A DNA stretch of 23,375 nucleotides, from NCBI GenBank assembly GCA_002433465.1, contig DJIE01000255.1:1-23375 (forward strand), written 5' to 3'. Source of the DNA: Salinisphaera sp. UBA6602 (GTDB lineage: Bacteria; Pseudomonadota; Gammaproteobacteria; Nevskiales; Salinisphaeraceae). The notes beneath the pieces are model-generated. The model did not search any database and had not been told where the DNA came from. It worked only from the letters and a program-made list of their open reading frames with translations. Position numbers and translations under genes: made by a program. Position 1 is the stretch's first letter. Each line of letters starts with the position of its first letter. Of this stretch, positions 1 to 8,428 are shown piece after piece.

Positions 1-753
1 GTGATCTCGGAAGATCTCGGCATGAGCCTCGAGAAAGCCACGCTGGAAGATCTGGGCGAAGCCAAGAAGGTGCAGATTTCGAAAGAGAACACCACCATCA
101 TCGATGGCTCGGGTTCCAACAACGATATCGAAGCCCGTATCAAGCAGATCCGTGCGCAGATCGAGGAAAGCTCCTCGGACTACGACAAGGAGAAGCTGCA
201 GGAACGCGTGGCCAAGCTCGCCGGCGGCGTGGCACTGATCAAGGTCGGTGCGGCCACCGAAGTCGAGATGAAAGAGAAGAAGGCGCGTGTCGAAGACGCC
301 CTGCACGCCACGCGTGCAGCCGTCGAAGAAGGCATCGTGCCCGGCGGCGGCGTGGCCCTGCTGCGTACGCTCAAGGCGATCGAACAGGCCAAGGGCGACA
401 ACCCGGACCAGGAAGCGGGCATCCGTATCCTGCGTCGCGCGGTGGAAGAGCCCCTGCGCCAGATCGTCTACAACAGCGGCGCCGAGCCGTCCGTGGTGGT
501 CAACGAAGTGCTTTCCAAGGAAGGCAACTACGGCTACAACGCGGCCACCGGCGAATACGGCGACATGGTTGCCATGGGTATTCTCGACCCGACCAAGGTC
601 AGCCGTACCGCGCTGCAGAACGCCGCTTCCATCGCCAGCCTCATGCTGACGACCGAAGCCGCCGTGACCGACGTCCCCGAGGACGACGACAAGGGCGGTG
701 CCCCGGATATGGGCGGCATGGGTGGCATGGGCGGAATGGGCGGCATGATGTAA
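1..753 (+). CDS. groL: Chaperonin GroEL (Hsp60), 3' part only
   Basis: This is the C-terminal part of the 60 kDa chaperonin, which forms the tetradecameric ATP-driven folding chamber in the cytoplasm with GroES. The visible 250 residues match GroEL from roughly residue 300 to the end. They cover the last part of the apical domain (around [12 protein letters not shown]), the second intermediate domain ([23 protein letters not shown] region, residues about 70-95 here) and the second equatorial domain with [11 protein letters not shown] and [13 protein letters not shown]. The chain ends in the usual flexible GGM-repeat tail and a TAA stop. The GTG at position 1 is an internal Val codon, not a start; about 300 residues lie upstream of the window. 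Codon use is strongly biased to C/G-ending codons, as expected for a highly expressed gene. A strong terminator follows 46 bases after the stop. Confidence 0.98.
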   Translation: MISEDLGMSLEKATLEDLGEAKKVQISKENTTIIDGSGSNNDIEARIKQIRAQIEESSSDYDKEKLQERVAKLAGGVALIKVGAATEVEMKEKKARVEDALHATRAAVEEGIVPGGGVALLRTLKAIEQAKGDNPDQEAGIRILRRAVEEPLRQIVYNSGAEPSVVVNEVLSKEGNYGYNAATGEYGDMVAMGILDPTKVSRTALQNAASIASLMLTTEAAVTDVPEDDDKGGAPDMGGMGGMGGMGGMM

Positions 754-799
754 ATCATGCGGTCCACGTCCGGGATGCCTATCCCTGCGTGAACGAAGG

Positions 800-824
800 G
801 CCCCGCCTTGTGCGGGGCTTTTTT
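800..824 (+). terminator. Rho-independent terminator of groEL
   Basis: A perfect 7-bp GC-rich stem (GCCCCGC at 800-806 pairs with GCGGGGC at 812-818) closes a CTTGT loop and runs straight into six T residues (819-824). It lies 46 bases past the groEL stop. The downstream gene glnE starts 308 bases later and should therefore have its own promoter. Confidence 0.95.
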
Positions 825-1131
825 ATGGCTACGGTATACGCAGCAGGGGCGATGATGCTGTCACCAAGCGGCTTGAGCGGTGCCGAATTTCCGCTGTGGC
901 CTGCGCCGGTGGCCACGGCACTGAAAGCGTGCTGGCGGGGCGGCTGCTTCGGGTGCGCGAAGTGTCCGGCATCGATCGCCTCGAACCGACATGCAGATCG
1001 GGCAGACGCGGTTGCGTTGCGGACTCGCCACTCAGGCAGGCGTATCGAGCGGGTACGCCACGCAGGGCTGGCGTCGGGGCATAACAGCGATACCATGCTC
1101 CCTGTTTGATGATCGACTGGGAGCATAGCCG
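825..1131. other. Non-coding spacer between groEL terminator and glnE
   Basis: About 307 bases with no supported gene. Short open frames exist on both strands, but none has a recognisable family, a credible ribosome binding site or conserved character. The GlnE N-terminus does not appear to continue into it: the glnE frame has a TAG stop at 1126-1128 immediately before the GTG start. The region must hold the glnE promoter, but I cannot point to convincing -35/-10 boxes. Its last 37 bases hold the inverted repeat described separately. Confidence 0.6.
1095..1126 (+). promoter_or_regulatory. Inverted repeat over the glnE Shine-Dalgarno
   Basis: ATGCTCCC (1095-1102) is the exact reverse complement of GGGAGCAT (1119-1126), with 16 bases between. 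The 3' arm contains GGGAG (1119-1123), the only good ribosome binding site for the glnE GTG at 1132 (8-base spacing). In RNA the stem would hide the Shine-Dalgarno, which suggests translational control. A DNA operator is the alternative. The repeat is seen directly; the role is inference. Confidence 0.5.
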
Positions 1132-3903
1132 GTGCCTCAACCCGAAAACGAGTCGCGTATTCGCCAGCGGAGCCATTTTCTCGACGGCTGGTGCGAGCAA
1201 AATCCGCAGCGCCTGCAAGCGCTCGCCGACAACGGACGTTTGCACGACGCGGATGCAGAATGCGTGGCCGAACCGCCCAAGCCCGAACCCGGCGGCGCGT
1301 TTGACGCTGCGCTGAGGGCCTTCCGAAACGAAACCCTGGCGATCATCGCCTGGCGGGATCTGGCCGGCGTGGACACGCTCGAGGCCACGCTGAGCGCGCT
1401 GTCCCTGTTGGCCGATCGGTGTATCGAAGCGGCACTGGTGGCGGCCGAGCAGTCGGTCCAACAACGCCATGGCGTATTGCGGGATGCCCACGGTGAGTTG
1501 CAGCGGCTCATCATCATCGGCATGGGCAAGCTCGGCGGCGGCGAACTGAATTTCTCGTCGGACATCGATCTGATATTCGCCTACCGCGGCCCCGGCGAGT
1601 CCGACGGTGACAAGCCGTTGGACGCAGAAGGTTATACCAAGCGCGTGGCGCGTCGCCTGGTGCAGATTCTCAATGAGTCCACGCGCGACGGGTTTGTGTA
1701 TCGCGTTGATACGCGGCTGCGGCCGTTTGGCGATGCCGGGGCACTGACCGCGAGCATCACGGCGATGGAGAACTACTATCAGGCGCACGGCCGCGAGTGG
1801 GAACGCTATGCCTGGGTCAAGGCACGCCCGGTGGCCGGGGATCTCGCGGGCGGGCAATCCCTGATTCGGGCACTGCGACCGTTCGTATATCGGCGTTATC
1901 TCGACTATGGCACCTTCGAGTCGATTCGCGAGATGAAAGCGCTGATCGACCGCCAGGTAGTCAAGGCCGAGCTGCAGGACAACATAAAGCTCGGCAGTGG
2001 CGGCATTCGCGAAATCGAATTCATCGTGCAGGCCTTTCAGCTGATTCGGGGCGGCCAGGAGCCGTCGCTGCAGGATGCGCGGCTGTTGCCCACGTTGCGG
2101 CGGCTCGCCCGGGACGGCCATCTACCCGCGCATACGGCCCAGGAGCTTGAGACGGCCTACCGATTTCTGCGGCGGGCCGAGAACCGACTGCAGATGGTCG
2201 ATGACCGCCAGACCCACGAACTGCCGCAGGACGAAGACGAGCGGGCCGCGCTGGCCGAGTCGATGGCCTATGACAGCTGGGGCGCATTCAGCCAGGCGAT
2301 GCAGGCGACTCGCGAAGGCGTTCATCAGGCGTTTGAACAGGTGTTCGTTTCGCCGCAGGCTGACGATACAACGGCGGATAAGGAAACCCAGCGCCTCAGC
2401 GCGTTCTGGGATGGCGATCTCGATGAAGCGCAGGCGCGTGCGCTGCTGGCGGAATACGGCATCGAGAATGTCGCTGCCGTACGCGAGGCGTTGACCGATA
2501 TCCAGGGCCAGAGTCTCTATCGGGGACTAGAGGATCGCGGGCGGCGCTGGATCGCGCGCCTCATTCCGCTGCTGTTTGGCGCGGCTGCACGCGCCGATAA
2601 TCCGGATCTGGCGATCACGCGCACAATCGGCGTGCTGGCAGCGATCGTCGGCCGCAGCACCTATATGGCCTTGCTGGTGGAACATCCGGCCGCGCTGTCC
2701 ACGCTGATGCGGCTGTGTGCAGCCAGTGAGTGGATCACCAGCCGTATCCGCGCCCAACCGTCGTTGCTGGACAGCCTGCTGGATCCGCGTCAGCTGTATC
2801 GGCCGCCGCGTCGTGCCGAACTGGCGGCCAATCTCGCCGCCGATATGGATGCTATCGACGCAGACGATCTCGAACTGCGCATGGATACGCTACGTCGGTT
2901 CAAGCAGAGTGCGACGTTGCGGATCGCCGCGGCGGACGTCAGCAATTCCATGCCGCTGATGATCGTGTCCGATCATCTCACCGAGCTGGCCGAACTCGTG
3001 CTCGACGTGGCTTTGGATATGGCGTGGCACCAGATGACGCGCCGCTATGGTACCCCGCGCGATGACGACGGCGAACGCGCGCCGTTCGCGATCATAGCTT
3101 ATGGCAAGCTCGGCGGGCTGGAGCTTGGCTATACCTCCGATCTGGATCTGGTTTTCGTATACGACGGGGCCACCGAAGCCATGACGGACGGCGACCGCCA
3201 GCTTACGCATCAGGCGTTTTTCACCCGTCTGGCCCAGCGCCTGATTCATGTGCTGAGTACCCAGACCGCGGCCGGGCGTGTCTACGAGATCGACATGCGG
3301 CTACGCCCGAGCGGCAAGGCGGGGATGATGGTCACCCATATCGATGCCTTCGAGCGCTACCAGCAGGAACATGCCTGGACCTGGGAGCATCAGGCGCTGG
3401 TGCGGGCGCGTCCGGTAAGCGGTCATGCGGGCCTGGGGGCACGCTTCGACGAGATACGGCGCGCCGTTCTCGCCAAGCGCCGTGACAGGCGTGCGCTCGC
3501 GCGCGAAGTCTGCGACATGCGCGATCGCATGCGCGGGGTCAAGGATGAAAGCCAGGGCGAATGGCTCGATGTGAAGCAGATGTCGGGCGGCCTGATCGAT
3601 ATCGAATTCATCGCCCAGTTCATTGCACTGGCCTACGGTGCAGACTGTCCGGAGCTATTGATTTTCACCGATGCGATCCGCGTGCTGGAAACCTACGAGT
3701 CTGCCGGACGAGCGGATTATGAAGATATCAGGACGCTCACCTCGGCCTACCGGCGATATCGGCGAATCGTCCATGCGCAGTCTTTGCAGCGACAGCGGGC
3801 CATGACCGGCCAGGGCCAACACGCCGAACAGCGGCGCGCCGTCGCGGCGATATGGCAGGCCTGGCTCGGCGACGTCCAGCCCGATGACGGCCAAGCCCGC
3901 TGA
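1132..3903 (+). CDS. glnE: Glutamine synthetase adenylyltransferase / adenylyl-removing enzyme
   Basis: This is the bifunctional enzyme that adds AMP to, and removes it from, glutamine synthetase (GlnA), so matching its activity to nitrogen status under PII control. Two nucleotidyltransferase domains are visible. The N-terminal adenylyl-removing domain has GMGKLGGGELNFSSDIDLIF near residues 130-149. The C-terminal adenylylating domain has AYGKLGGLELGYTSDLDLVF near 656-676. Both keep the SDxDL metal-binding aspartates. The 923-residue length is slightly under the roughly 946 of E. coli: the alignable N-terminus (SHFLDGWCEQNPQRL, residues 14-28) lacks about 25 leading residues. The GTG start is forced by an in-frame TAG at 1126-1128 and supported by GGGAG 8 bases upstream. 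It converges on the next minus-strand gene with a 7-base gap. In Pseudomonas glnE is followed by ilvE; here ilvE is 16.6 kb away. Confidence 0.98.
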   Translation: MPQPENESRIRQRSHFLDGWCEQNPQRLQALADNGRLHDADAECVAEPPKPEPGGAFDAALRAFRNETLAIIAWRDLAGVDTLEATLSALSLLADRCIEAALVAAEQSVQQRHGVLRDAHGELQRLIIIGMGKLGGGELNFSSDIDLIFAYRGPGESDGDKPLDAEGYTKRVARRLVQILNESTRDGFVYRVDTRLRPFGDAGALTASITAMENYYQAHGREWERYAWVKARPVAGDLAGGQSLIRALRPFVYRRYLDYGTFESIREMKALIDRQVVKAELQDNIKLGSGGIREIEFIVQAFQLIRGGQEPSLQDARLLPTLRRLARDGHLPAHTAQELETAYRFLRRAENRLQMVDDRQTHELPQDEDERAALAESMAYDSWGAFSQAMQATREGVHQAFEQVFVSPQADDTTADKETQRLSAFWDGDLDEAQARALLAEYGIENVAAVREALTDIQGQSLYRGLEDRGRRWIARLIPLLFGAAARADNPDLAITRTIGVLAAIVGRSTYMALLVEHPAALSTLMRLCAASEWITSRIRAQPSLLDSLLDPRQLYRPPRRAELAANLAADMDAIDADDLELRMDTLRRFKQSATLRIAAADVSNSMPLMIVSDHLTELAELVLDVALDMAWHQMTRRYGTPRDDDGERAPFAIIAYGKLGGLELGYTSDLDLVFVYDGATEAMTDGDRQLTHQAFFTRLAQRLIHVLSTQTAAGRVYEIDMRLRPSGKAGMMVTHIDAFERYQQEHAWTWEHQALVRARPVSGHAGLGARFDEIRRAVLAKRRDRRALAREVCDMRDRMRGVKDESQGEWLDVKQMSGGLIDIEFIAQFIALAYGADCPELLIFTDAIRVLETYESAGRADYEDIRTLTSAYRRYRRIVHAQSLQRQRAMTGQGQHAEQRRAVAAIWQAWLGDVQPDDGQAR

Positions 3904-3910
3904 GGCAAGC

Positions 3911-4633
3911 TCAACGTCTCCAGACGCGGGTATGCAATTGCGAGTTGAACTGCGCGATTCGGCTGGCCAGTTCGAGATCTCGAGATAGATAAACGAGTTC
4001 CGCGCCGCGCTTGTCGATCGCGTCCACCGCGGCGCGATCGGTATTGTTCGCGGTCACCAGCAGGTACTTGACGGCATCGGCCTGGGCACGGGCCTCGAAG
4101 CGCGCCATCAAGCGCGACATATGATCGATGCGCTGGCGTCGGCGTTGCTCGGTGAACACGTAGTACGTGCTGTTGATGAAGCAGATACAAGTACGGGCGA
4201 GATCGATATCGGGCAGGCCATCGCGCATCAGGTCGTATTCGCTGATGCCGGGCGTCATCTCGTAGAACGCGTCGAATAAATCGCTGCCGAAACGCCGGTC
4301 GGCGGCTTCGCGCGCACGGTCGAAATCGATGCCGAGCGAGCGGATATGCGGATGGGCATCCTTGAGCGCCTTGGTGAAGGTGCCTACGCCGCTGCCGTAA
4401 TCCACCACCCAGTCGATATTGGCCCAATCGATGTACTTGTCGGTGACCTCGATCAGGCGCGCATAGGATTCATAGTGCGTTTGCGAACCCAGATCCCAGG
4501 GGTCGTCGACCAGGTCATAGAGGATGCGGCACTCATCACGCGTGATGTTCTCGTTGTTTTCGTAGGCGCGGATGATCTCGGCGCTGGCGCGCGGCGCCGG
4601 TGTCGGCTTGGCGCGTTTTCGGAATAGCCTCAT
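3911..4633 (-). CDS. Class I SAM-dependent methyltransferase (substrate unknown)
   Basis: A 240-residue protein with a Rossmann-type SAM-binding motif I, VVDYGSGVGTF (residues 76-86), and a following acidic position in LGIDFD (Asp103), as expected for the ribose-contacting residue at the end of strand 2. The N-terminus is basic (MRLFRKRAKP) without a signal peptide or membrane segment, so the protein should be cytoplasmic. The substrate cannot be read from the sequence. Its place downstream of a GT2 gene on the same strand (54-base gap) suggests O- or N-methylation of a sugar or glycan precursor, which would make it a glycan-tailoring enzyme. The ATG at 4633 is preceded only by a weak GAG-type ribosome binding site. 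The gene ends 7 bases from the glnE stop, and no terminator is visible in the gap. Confidence 0.8.
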   Translation of the reverse strand: MRLFRKRAKPTPAPRASAEIIRAYENNENITRDECRILYDLVDDPWDLGSQTHYESYARLIEVTDKYIDWANIDWVVDYGSGVGTFTKALKDAHPHIRSLGIDFDRAREAADRRFGSDLFDAFYEMTPGISEYDLMRDGLPDIDLARTCICFINSTYYVFTEQRRRQRIDHMSRLMARFEARAQADAVKYLLVTANNTDRAAVDAIDKRGAELVYLSRDLELASRIAQFNSQLHTRVWRR

Positions 4634-4687
4634 GAACTCAACTGCCAGATGGTGGAGCGCCGCGGAGCCGGTATGGCCCGCGCCCGG

Positions 4688-5812
4688 TCAATTGCTTGGC
4701 GTGGCGGCTCGCGTTGGCTGCTGCCGGCCGTGCCGTACGGTATGACCCAATAACGGCAGTTTGGAAAACTCGACCGCGACTCGCAACCAGCCACTGTTTC
4801 GTGCCGCTTTGCGGCAGACGAAAAGCCAGCGTTGGACAATCATGCGGGAGAAGGCCGGCTGCGGATAGATACCTGTGCGTTCATTCGCGCGCAGCAGACC
4901 CTCAAGCCAGTTGCGAGCCCAGCGTAGATAATCGACGTCCAGCGGGGCGCCGGTCTGTGCCAGTACCGGCTCTCGGCCGTGGTATTTGAACAGGCAGCCG
5001 TGGCGGATGAGATCGGACTCCGTATAGTGGACACCCAGAGCCGCAAGCTGGCGACGATAAATCGCCAGGTCGGCCTCGCGCTGCGCCTGCGTATGGGTAA
5101 CAGAGACCTGGCTGTCGTGTCGCCGATAGCTGGTGAGCGGCTCGGGTTGGTTGGCGAACTTGAGCGTTGCGATCATGCGGGCCCACAGCTCGTAATCCTG
5201 TGCGATCCAGAAGGCCTCGTCGTAGCGGTGATGTTCGAACGCCGACCTGCGCAACATCATCGAGCCCTGGGCCAGCGCGCAGTCATAAATCATGCGACAG
5301 GCAATTTCGTCGGAGTCGGTGGGTAGGCAGTAGGTTTGCCCCGATAATTCATTGCCGCGCGCGTCAATGCAACGCATCCAGCTACCGACACCCGCGATCT
5401 CGGCATGTGAGTCGAGATACGAAACTTGGCGATATAGCCGATGCGGCGCGCACAGATCGTCGGCGTCGAGGAAGGCGATATATTCGCCGCGGGCGAGATC
5501 AATGCCGTGATTGCGTGCAGCCGGCCGGCCCAGATTTTTTGCATGGGTAACGACACGTAAACGCGTGTCGCTGGCAAAAGCGGCGATTAAAGCAGGCGTG
5601 GCGTCGGTCGAGCCGTCATCTATGACCAGAAGCTCGAAATCGGTAAAGGTTTGTGCAAGCACGCTTTCGATCGCTGCAGCGATATAGTGCTCGACGTTGA
5701 AGGCCGGCATCAGCACGCTGACCCGGCACGAGGGCGCATGCGCTTGATCCGCGCGATCACAAGGCTGTACGCCGTTTTCTGTCGGCGCGGATTGTATCGG
5801 AGTGCTAGCCAA
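4688..5812 (-). CDS. Family 2 glycosyltransferase
   Basis: A 374-residue GT-A fold inverting transferase. The family signature VSVLMPAFN (31-39), with ESVLAQTF and VIDDGSTD (63-70), starts the nucleotide-binding half. AFLDADD (113-119) holds the DxD metal and UDP/GDP-sugar site, and QDYELWAR carries the acidic catalytic-base region. No transmembrane segment is apparent, so a soluble or peripheral enzyme at the inner face of the cytoplasmic membrane is likely. Donor and acceptor are unknown. The start is TTG at 5812, with GGCAAGAG just upstream; the next Met (35) lies inside the first beta-strand and would be too late. About 28 variable residues precede the fold. It probably forms a two-gene operon with the downstream methyltransferase and diverges from the GT2 at 6038. 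Confidence 0.9.
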   Translation of the reverse strand: MASTPIQSAPTENGVQPCDRADQAHAPSCRVSVLMPAFNVEHYIAAAIESVLAQTFTDFELLVIDDGSTDATPALIAAFASDTRLRVVTHAKNLGRPAARNHGIDLARGEYIAFLDADDLCAPHRLYRQVSYLDSHAEIAGVGSWMRCIDARGNELSGQTYCLPTDSDEIACRMIYDCALAQGSMMLRRSAFEHHRYDEAFWIAQDYELWARMIATLKFANQPEPLTSYRRHDSQVSVTHTQAQREADLAIYRRQLAALGVHYTESDLIRHGCLFKYHGREPVLAQTGAPLDVDYLRWARNWLEGLLRANERTGIYPQPAFSRMIVQRWLFVCRKAARNSGWLRVAVEFSKLPLLGHTVRHGRQQPTRAATPSN

Positions 5813-6037
5813 CGAACTCTTGCCTGTCTCGAATTGTTATTATGGTAAGTAAAGGGCGCTTTATTCGGCTTTTTTCAACAAGCAGGGCACCAGCCAGACG
5901 ATAGCACCCCGCGCGCGACGGTTGGTAGTCTCAGCAGGCGACTGCCGATGCAATACCGGCGATCGTGCCATCAAGGCAGTTTATCTCTTGGATCGGCGCC
6001 AGACCCTTTGAATTTTTGACTCCGCAGACCGTTCACG
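5813..6037. promoter_or_regulatory. Divergent intergenic region with paired leader hairpins
   Basis: This 225-base gap separates two divergent GT2 genes and should carry promoters both ways. The left end (about 5831-5880) is strikingly AT-rich for this sequence and includes ATTATG at 5839-5844 (CATAAT on the minus strand), a possible -10 for the minus gene, though without a good -35. On the plus side ACTGCC (5941-5946) can pair upstream with GGTAGTC (5924-5930, one G-U) or downstream with CATC-aa-GGCAGT (5969-5980). The two pairings exclude each other. An ops-like GTTGGTAGTCT lies at 5921-5931. Promoter positions are inference. Confidence 0.4.
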
Positions 6038-7012
6038 ATGCCGACCGAACCTGTGTCCTCAGCCACCCATCCGTCCGTCACCGTCGTAGTCGCGTCGCAC
6101 AACCGAGCGCATTCGCTGGCGGCCACGCTCGAATGTCTTGGCCAGCAACGGCTCGATCACGCGCGCTGGCGCGTGATCGCCGTTGATAACGCCAGTTCCG
6201 ATGACACGCAGGATGTGCTGACGCGGTTTGTGGCCGATGGGCGATTTGAGCTGTTGGCGCTCAGTGAGCCAAAGCCAGGCAAGCCGCGGGCCCTCAATCG
6301 TGCGCTCGAGCAGATCGACGACGGCCTTGTCGTCTTTATCGACGACGACGTCAATCTGGGCCCTGACTGGCTGCAATCGTACATCGAAGCCGCGGGGCGT
6401 TGGCCGGATCATGCAATCTTCGGCGGGCCTATCATTCCGGTATTCCCGGTCGATGCGCCGGCCTGGGTCCAGGACGAGCGCTACGTGCGCCAAAGCCCCA
6501 TGTTTGCCTATTACGAGCCGCGCCAGGACGAAGGATTGACCACGGGCGTGCCGCTCGGGCCAAACATGATGATCCGCCGTAGCGCGATCGCAGAGCATCG
6601 CTTCGATGAACGACTTGGCCCGGGCGGTACACACGGCTTGATGGGCGATGAGACAGAGTTCGAGCGCCGGCTAACACGTATGGGGCATCATCCGTACGTC
6701 TTCGTGCCTGGCGCTCGGGCGGAGCACCGGGTACGCCATGAACAGCTGAGTGTTGAAGCCGTCTGGTCTCGCGCCTATCTGTGGGGGCGCACGATGGCGC
6801 TCGCCCATGGACGAACGCCGCGTGGGCCTTATCTATACGGCGTGCCGCTACGCTACTGGTATGGCGCGTTACGCGCTTGGCTGCGATATGCGCCTTTTGC
6901 CTTTGGCCCCGAGCATTTTCGCCTCAAGTACGGCTGGCAATGGCAAGTTCGGTCTGGCCGGATACGGGGTTATCTTGATAGCCGATCAAGCCAGCGTGCG
7001 TCGTATAAATGA
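6038..7012 (+). CDS. Family 2 glycosyltransferase
   Basis: A 324-residue GT-A fold enzyme. VTVVVASHNRAHSL (14-27) and AVDNASSDDT form the nucleotide-binding half. VVFIDDDVN holds a DDD-type metal/nucleotide-sugar site near residue 101. GDETEFERRL (about 207-216) is the typical acidic motif with the catalytic base. The C-terminal region is rich in Trp/Tyr/Arg (for example PLRYWYGALRAWLRYAPF), which may form an amphipathic membrane-contact surface; no clear transmembrane helix is seen. It is only loosely related to the GT2 at 4688-5812. It begins a plus-strand run of three glycosyltransferase genes. The ATG start lacks a strong ribosome binding site. Donor and acceptor are unknown. Confidence 0.88.
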   Translation: MPTEPVSSATHPSVTVVVASHNRAHSLAATLECLGQQRLDHARWRVIAVDNASSDDTQDVLTRFVADGRFELLALSEPKPGKPRALNRALEQIDDGLVVFIDDDVNLGPDWLQSYIEAAGRWPDHAIFGGPIIPVFPVDAPAWVQDERYVRQSPMFAYYEPRQDEGLTTGVPLGPNMMIRRSAIAEHRFDERLGPGGTHGLMGDETEFERRLTRMGHHPYVFVPGARAEHRVRHEQLSVEAVWSRAYLWGRTMALAHGRTPRGPYLYGVPLRYWYGALRAWLRYAPFAFGPEHFRLKYGWQWQVRSGRIRGYLDSRSSQRASYK

Positions 7013-7116
7013 CGGTCGATGTCAGCTCGGTCGGTTCTCTTGTCTGGTGGCAGCGGGCGTATGCGAAGCACGGCGGTTGGGCGCTCGCAGGTAGTCAAGC
7101 GCTGGGAGTGTGATGC

Positions 7117-8382
7117 ATGGGACGCGCCACCACAGGTATCGATAAACCTCAGGGCCCGGCGCGGCGCAATTGCCCGGGTTCGTTGATTTACCGTCTCAAT
7201 CTGGACGTGATCGGGGGCGCGGAGGTCTGCTTTGCGCAATATGCGGCGTATCGGCGCGCCCAGGCGCGCACCGATACGGTGGTTGTCGGGTCGAGCGTTC
7301 ATCCACGTTTCGCGTCCATAGTCGAACCGCCATTTGCTGTGGTGCCGCGCGACCGCCTTCGTTGGTGGCACGGTCTGCGTCTGCCCAGGGCGGCCCGAGG
7401 CCTGCGCGCCCGCAATGCGGTAACTCAGCTGGTGCGTGGCGACACCATGGCGTTGTTGGGCTGGAACACGATAGGCAATCGGGAGATCGTGGATATCTCG
7501 CGCCGAGCTCGTTTACCCCTTCTACACTACGAGCATGGGCAGGCATGGCGCACCGAGCGTCATCATGCGCATGAGTATCTGCGTCACGTACAGGGCGTCA
7601 TCAGTAATAGCCATGCCGCGGAGCGTATGCTGGCGCTGCGGTGGGCGTGGTCCGGGCCGACCGCGCGGGTGTATTGCGCGATTGATGGCGTACTGCCGCT
7701 GCGTGCGGCGCGTGCGGGCGTGGCGCGCGACCGACAGCTGTGGCTTGGAATTGCCGGGCGGCTTACAGAACTCAAGGGCCATCGAATCGCGCTGCATGTG
7801 CTCAAGGTGTTGCGTGATGTGCATGCCCTGGACGTGTGCTTGGCCATTGCAGGAACCGGCGAGGACGAGCCGGCGCTGCGCAACGAGGCAGATCGTCTGG
7901 GTTTGACTCGCGTCGTGCGCTTCGAAGGTGCCGTGGCCGATATGACCGCCTTCTATGATGCGATGGACGTGATGCTCGTGCCTTCGCTGCGAGAATCCTT
8001 TGGCCGAATCAGTATCGAGGCCCAGGGTCGTGGCTGCCCGGTAATCGCGACGGCTAGCGACGGTCTGCCTGAGACGCTGCCTGCAGTGATGCATGATGTT
8101 GCTCTGGTCAGCCCCACGTGGTCGCTCGAAGAATACGCGCAGGAGCTTGGTGGCAAGGCCGATATCGGCGCGCCGTATGTCTATGACTCAGAAAGCGATA
8201 GTTTGCTCGCCCCTCGCGCGCCAACGCCGTCAGACCTTGCTGCTGCCGTCGCGGGATTGGTTGCGTCCGATGCCCGTTATCAGCAGGCCAGTCGGGCGGG
8301 CCTGGCTCATGTCAACGAGCGTTTTGCGCTTCACGACTACGGCCCGAACGTTGATCGTGCGATCATGGAACTCGCGGGCTAG
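7117..8382 (+). CDS. Family 4 glycosyltransferase (tandem copy 1)
   Basis: A 421-residue GT-B fold retaining transferase. The N-terminal half opens with LIYRLNLDVIGGAEVCF, whose GGAE is typical of the GT4 acceptor domain. The C-terminal donor domain has LGIAGRLTELKGH, AGTGEDEPALR, and the EX7E signature ESFGRISIE followed by AQGRGCPVIAT. No membrane segment is seen. The ATG at 7117 has GGGAG 8 bases upstream (7104-7108). It is clearly paralogous to the next gene: both share R[LI]NLDV at the start, SNSHAAERML/CNTHASMRML in the middle, and an unusual insertion before the C-terminus ending in VYD. They probably act in consecutive steps of one glycan. Donor sugar unknown. Confidence 0.9.
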   Translation: MGRATTGIDKPQGPARRNCPGSLIYRLNLDVIGGAEVCFAQYAAYRRAQARTDTVVVGSSVHPRFASIVEPPFAVVPRDRLRWWHGLRLPRAARGLRARNAVTQLVRGDTMALLGWNTIGNREIVDISRRARLPLLHYEHGQAWRTERHHAHEYLRHVQGVISNSHAAERMLALRWAWSGPTARVYCAIDGVLPLRAARAGVARDRQLWLGIAGRLTELKGHRIALHVLKVLRDVHALDVCLAIAGTGEDEPALRNEADRLGLTRVVRFEGAVADMTAFYDAMDVMLVPSLRESFGRISIEAQGRGCPVIATASDGLPETLPAVMHDVALVSPTWSLEEYAQELGGKADIGAPYVYDSESDSLLAPRAPTPSDLAAAVAGLVASDARYQQASRAGLAHVNERFALHDYGPNVDRAIMELAG

Positions 8383-8428
8383 TCGGGTTGGCCACTCACG
8401 ATAGTTGTCCGCCAGAGGCAATACGCTG

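Noticed and set aside
703..753. GGM repeat at the end of groEL as a tandem repeat of interest
   Set aside because: This is the normal flexible tail of GroEL.
789..1109. Possible small gene after groEL, or missing N-terminus of glnE
   Set aside because: It begins inside the groEL terminator, its sequence is compositionally random, and it does not resemble the GlnE N-terminus. The glnE frame is closed by TAG at 1126-1128.
829..2121. Long open frame on the minus strand (430 codons)
   Set aside because: It is antisense to the well-supported glnE and the upstream spacer. The translation is low-complexity and rich in Arg/Gln/His with no family motif, typical of the shadow frame of a high-GC gene.
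7090..7096. GGTAGTC before the GT4 at 7117 as a second copy of the ops-like motif
   Set aside because: The same seven bases also occur inside glnE (near 1956), and the surrounding positions do not match ops, so chance is the simpler explanation.
8405..8428. TTG start for the second tandem GT4
   Set aside because: The ATG at 8429 has AGAGG upstream and begins directly at the first beta-strand; the extra eight residues have no support.
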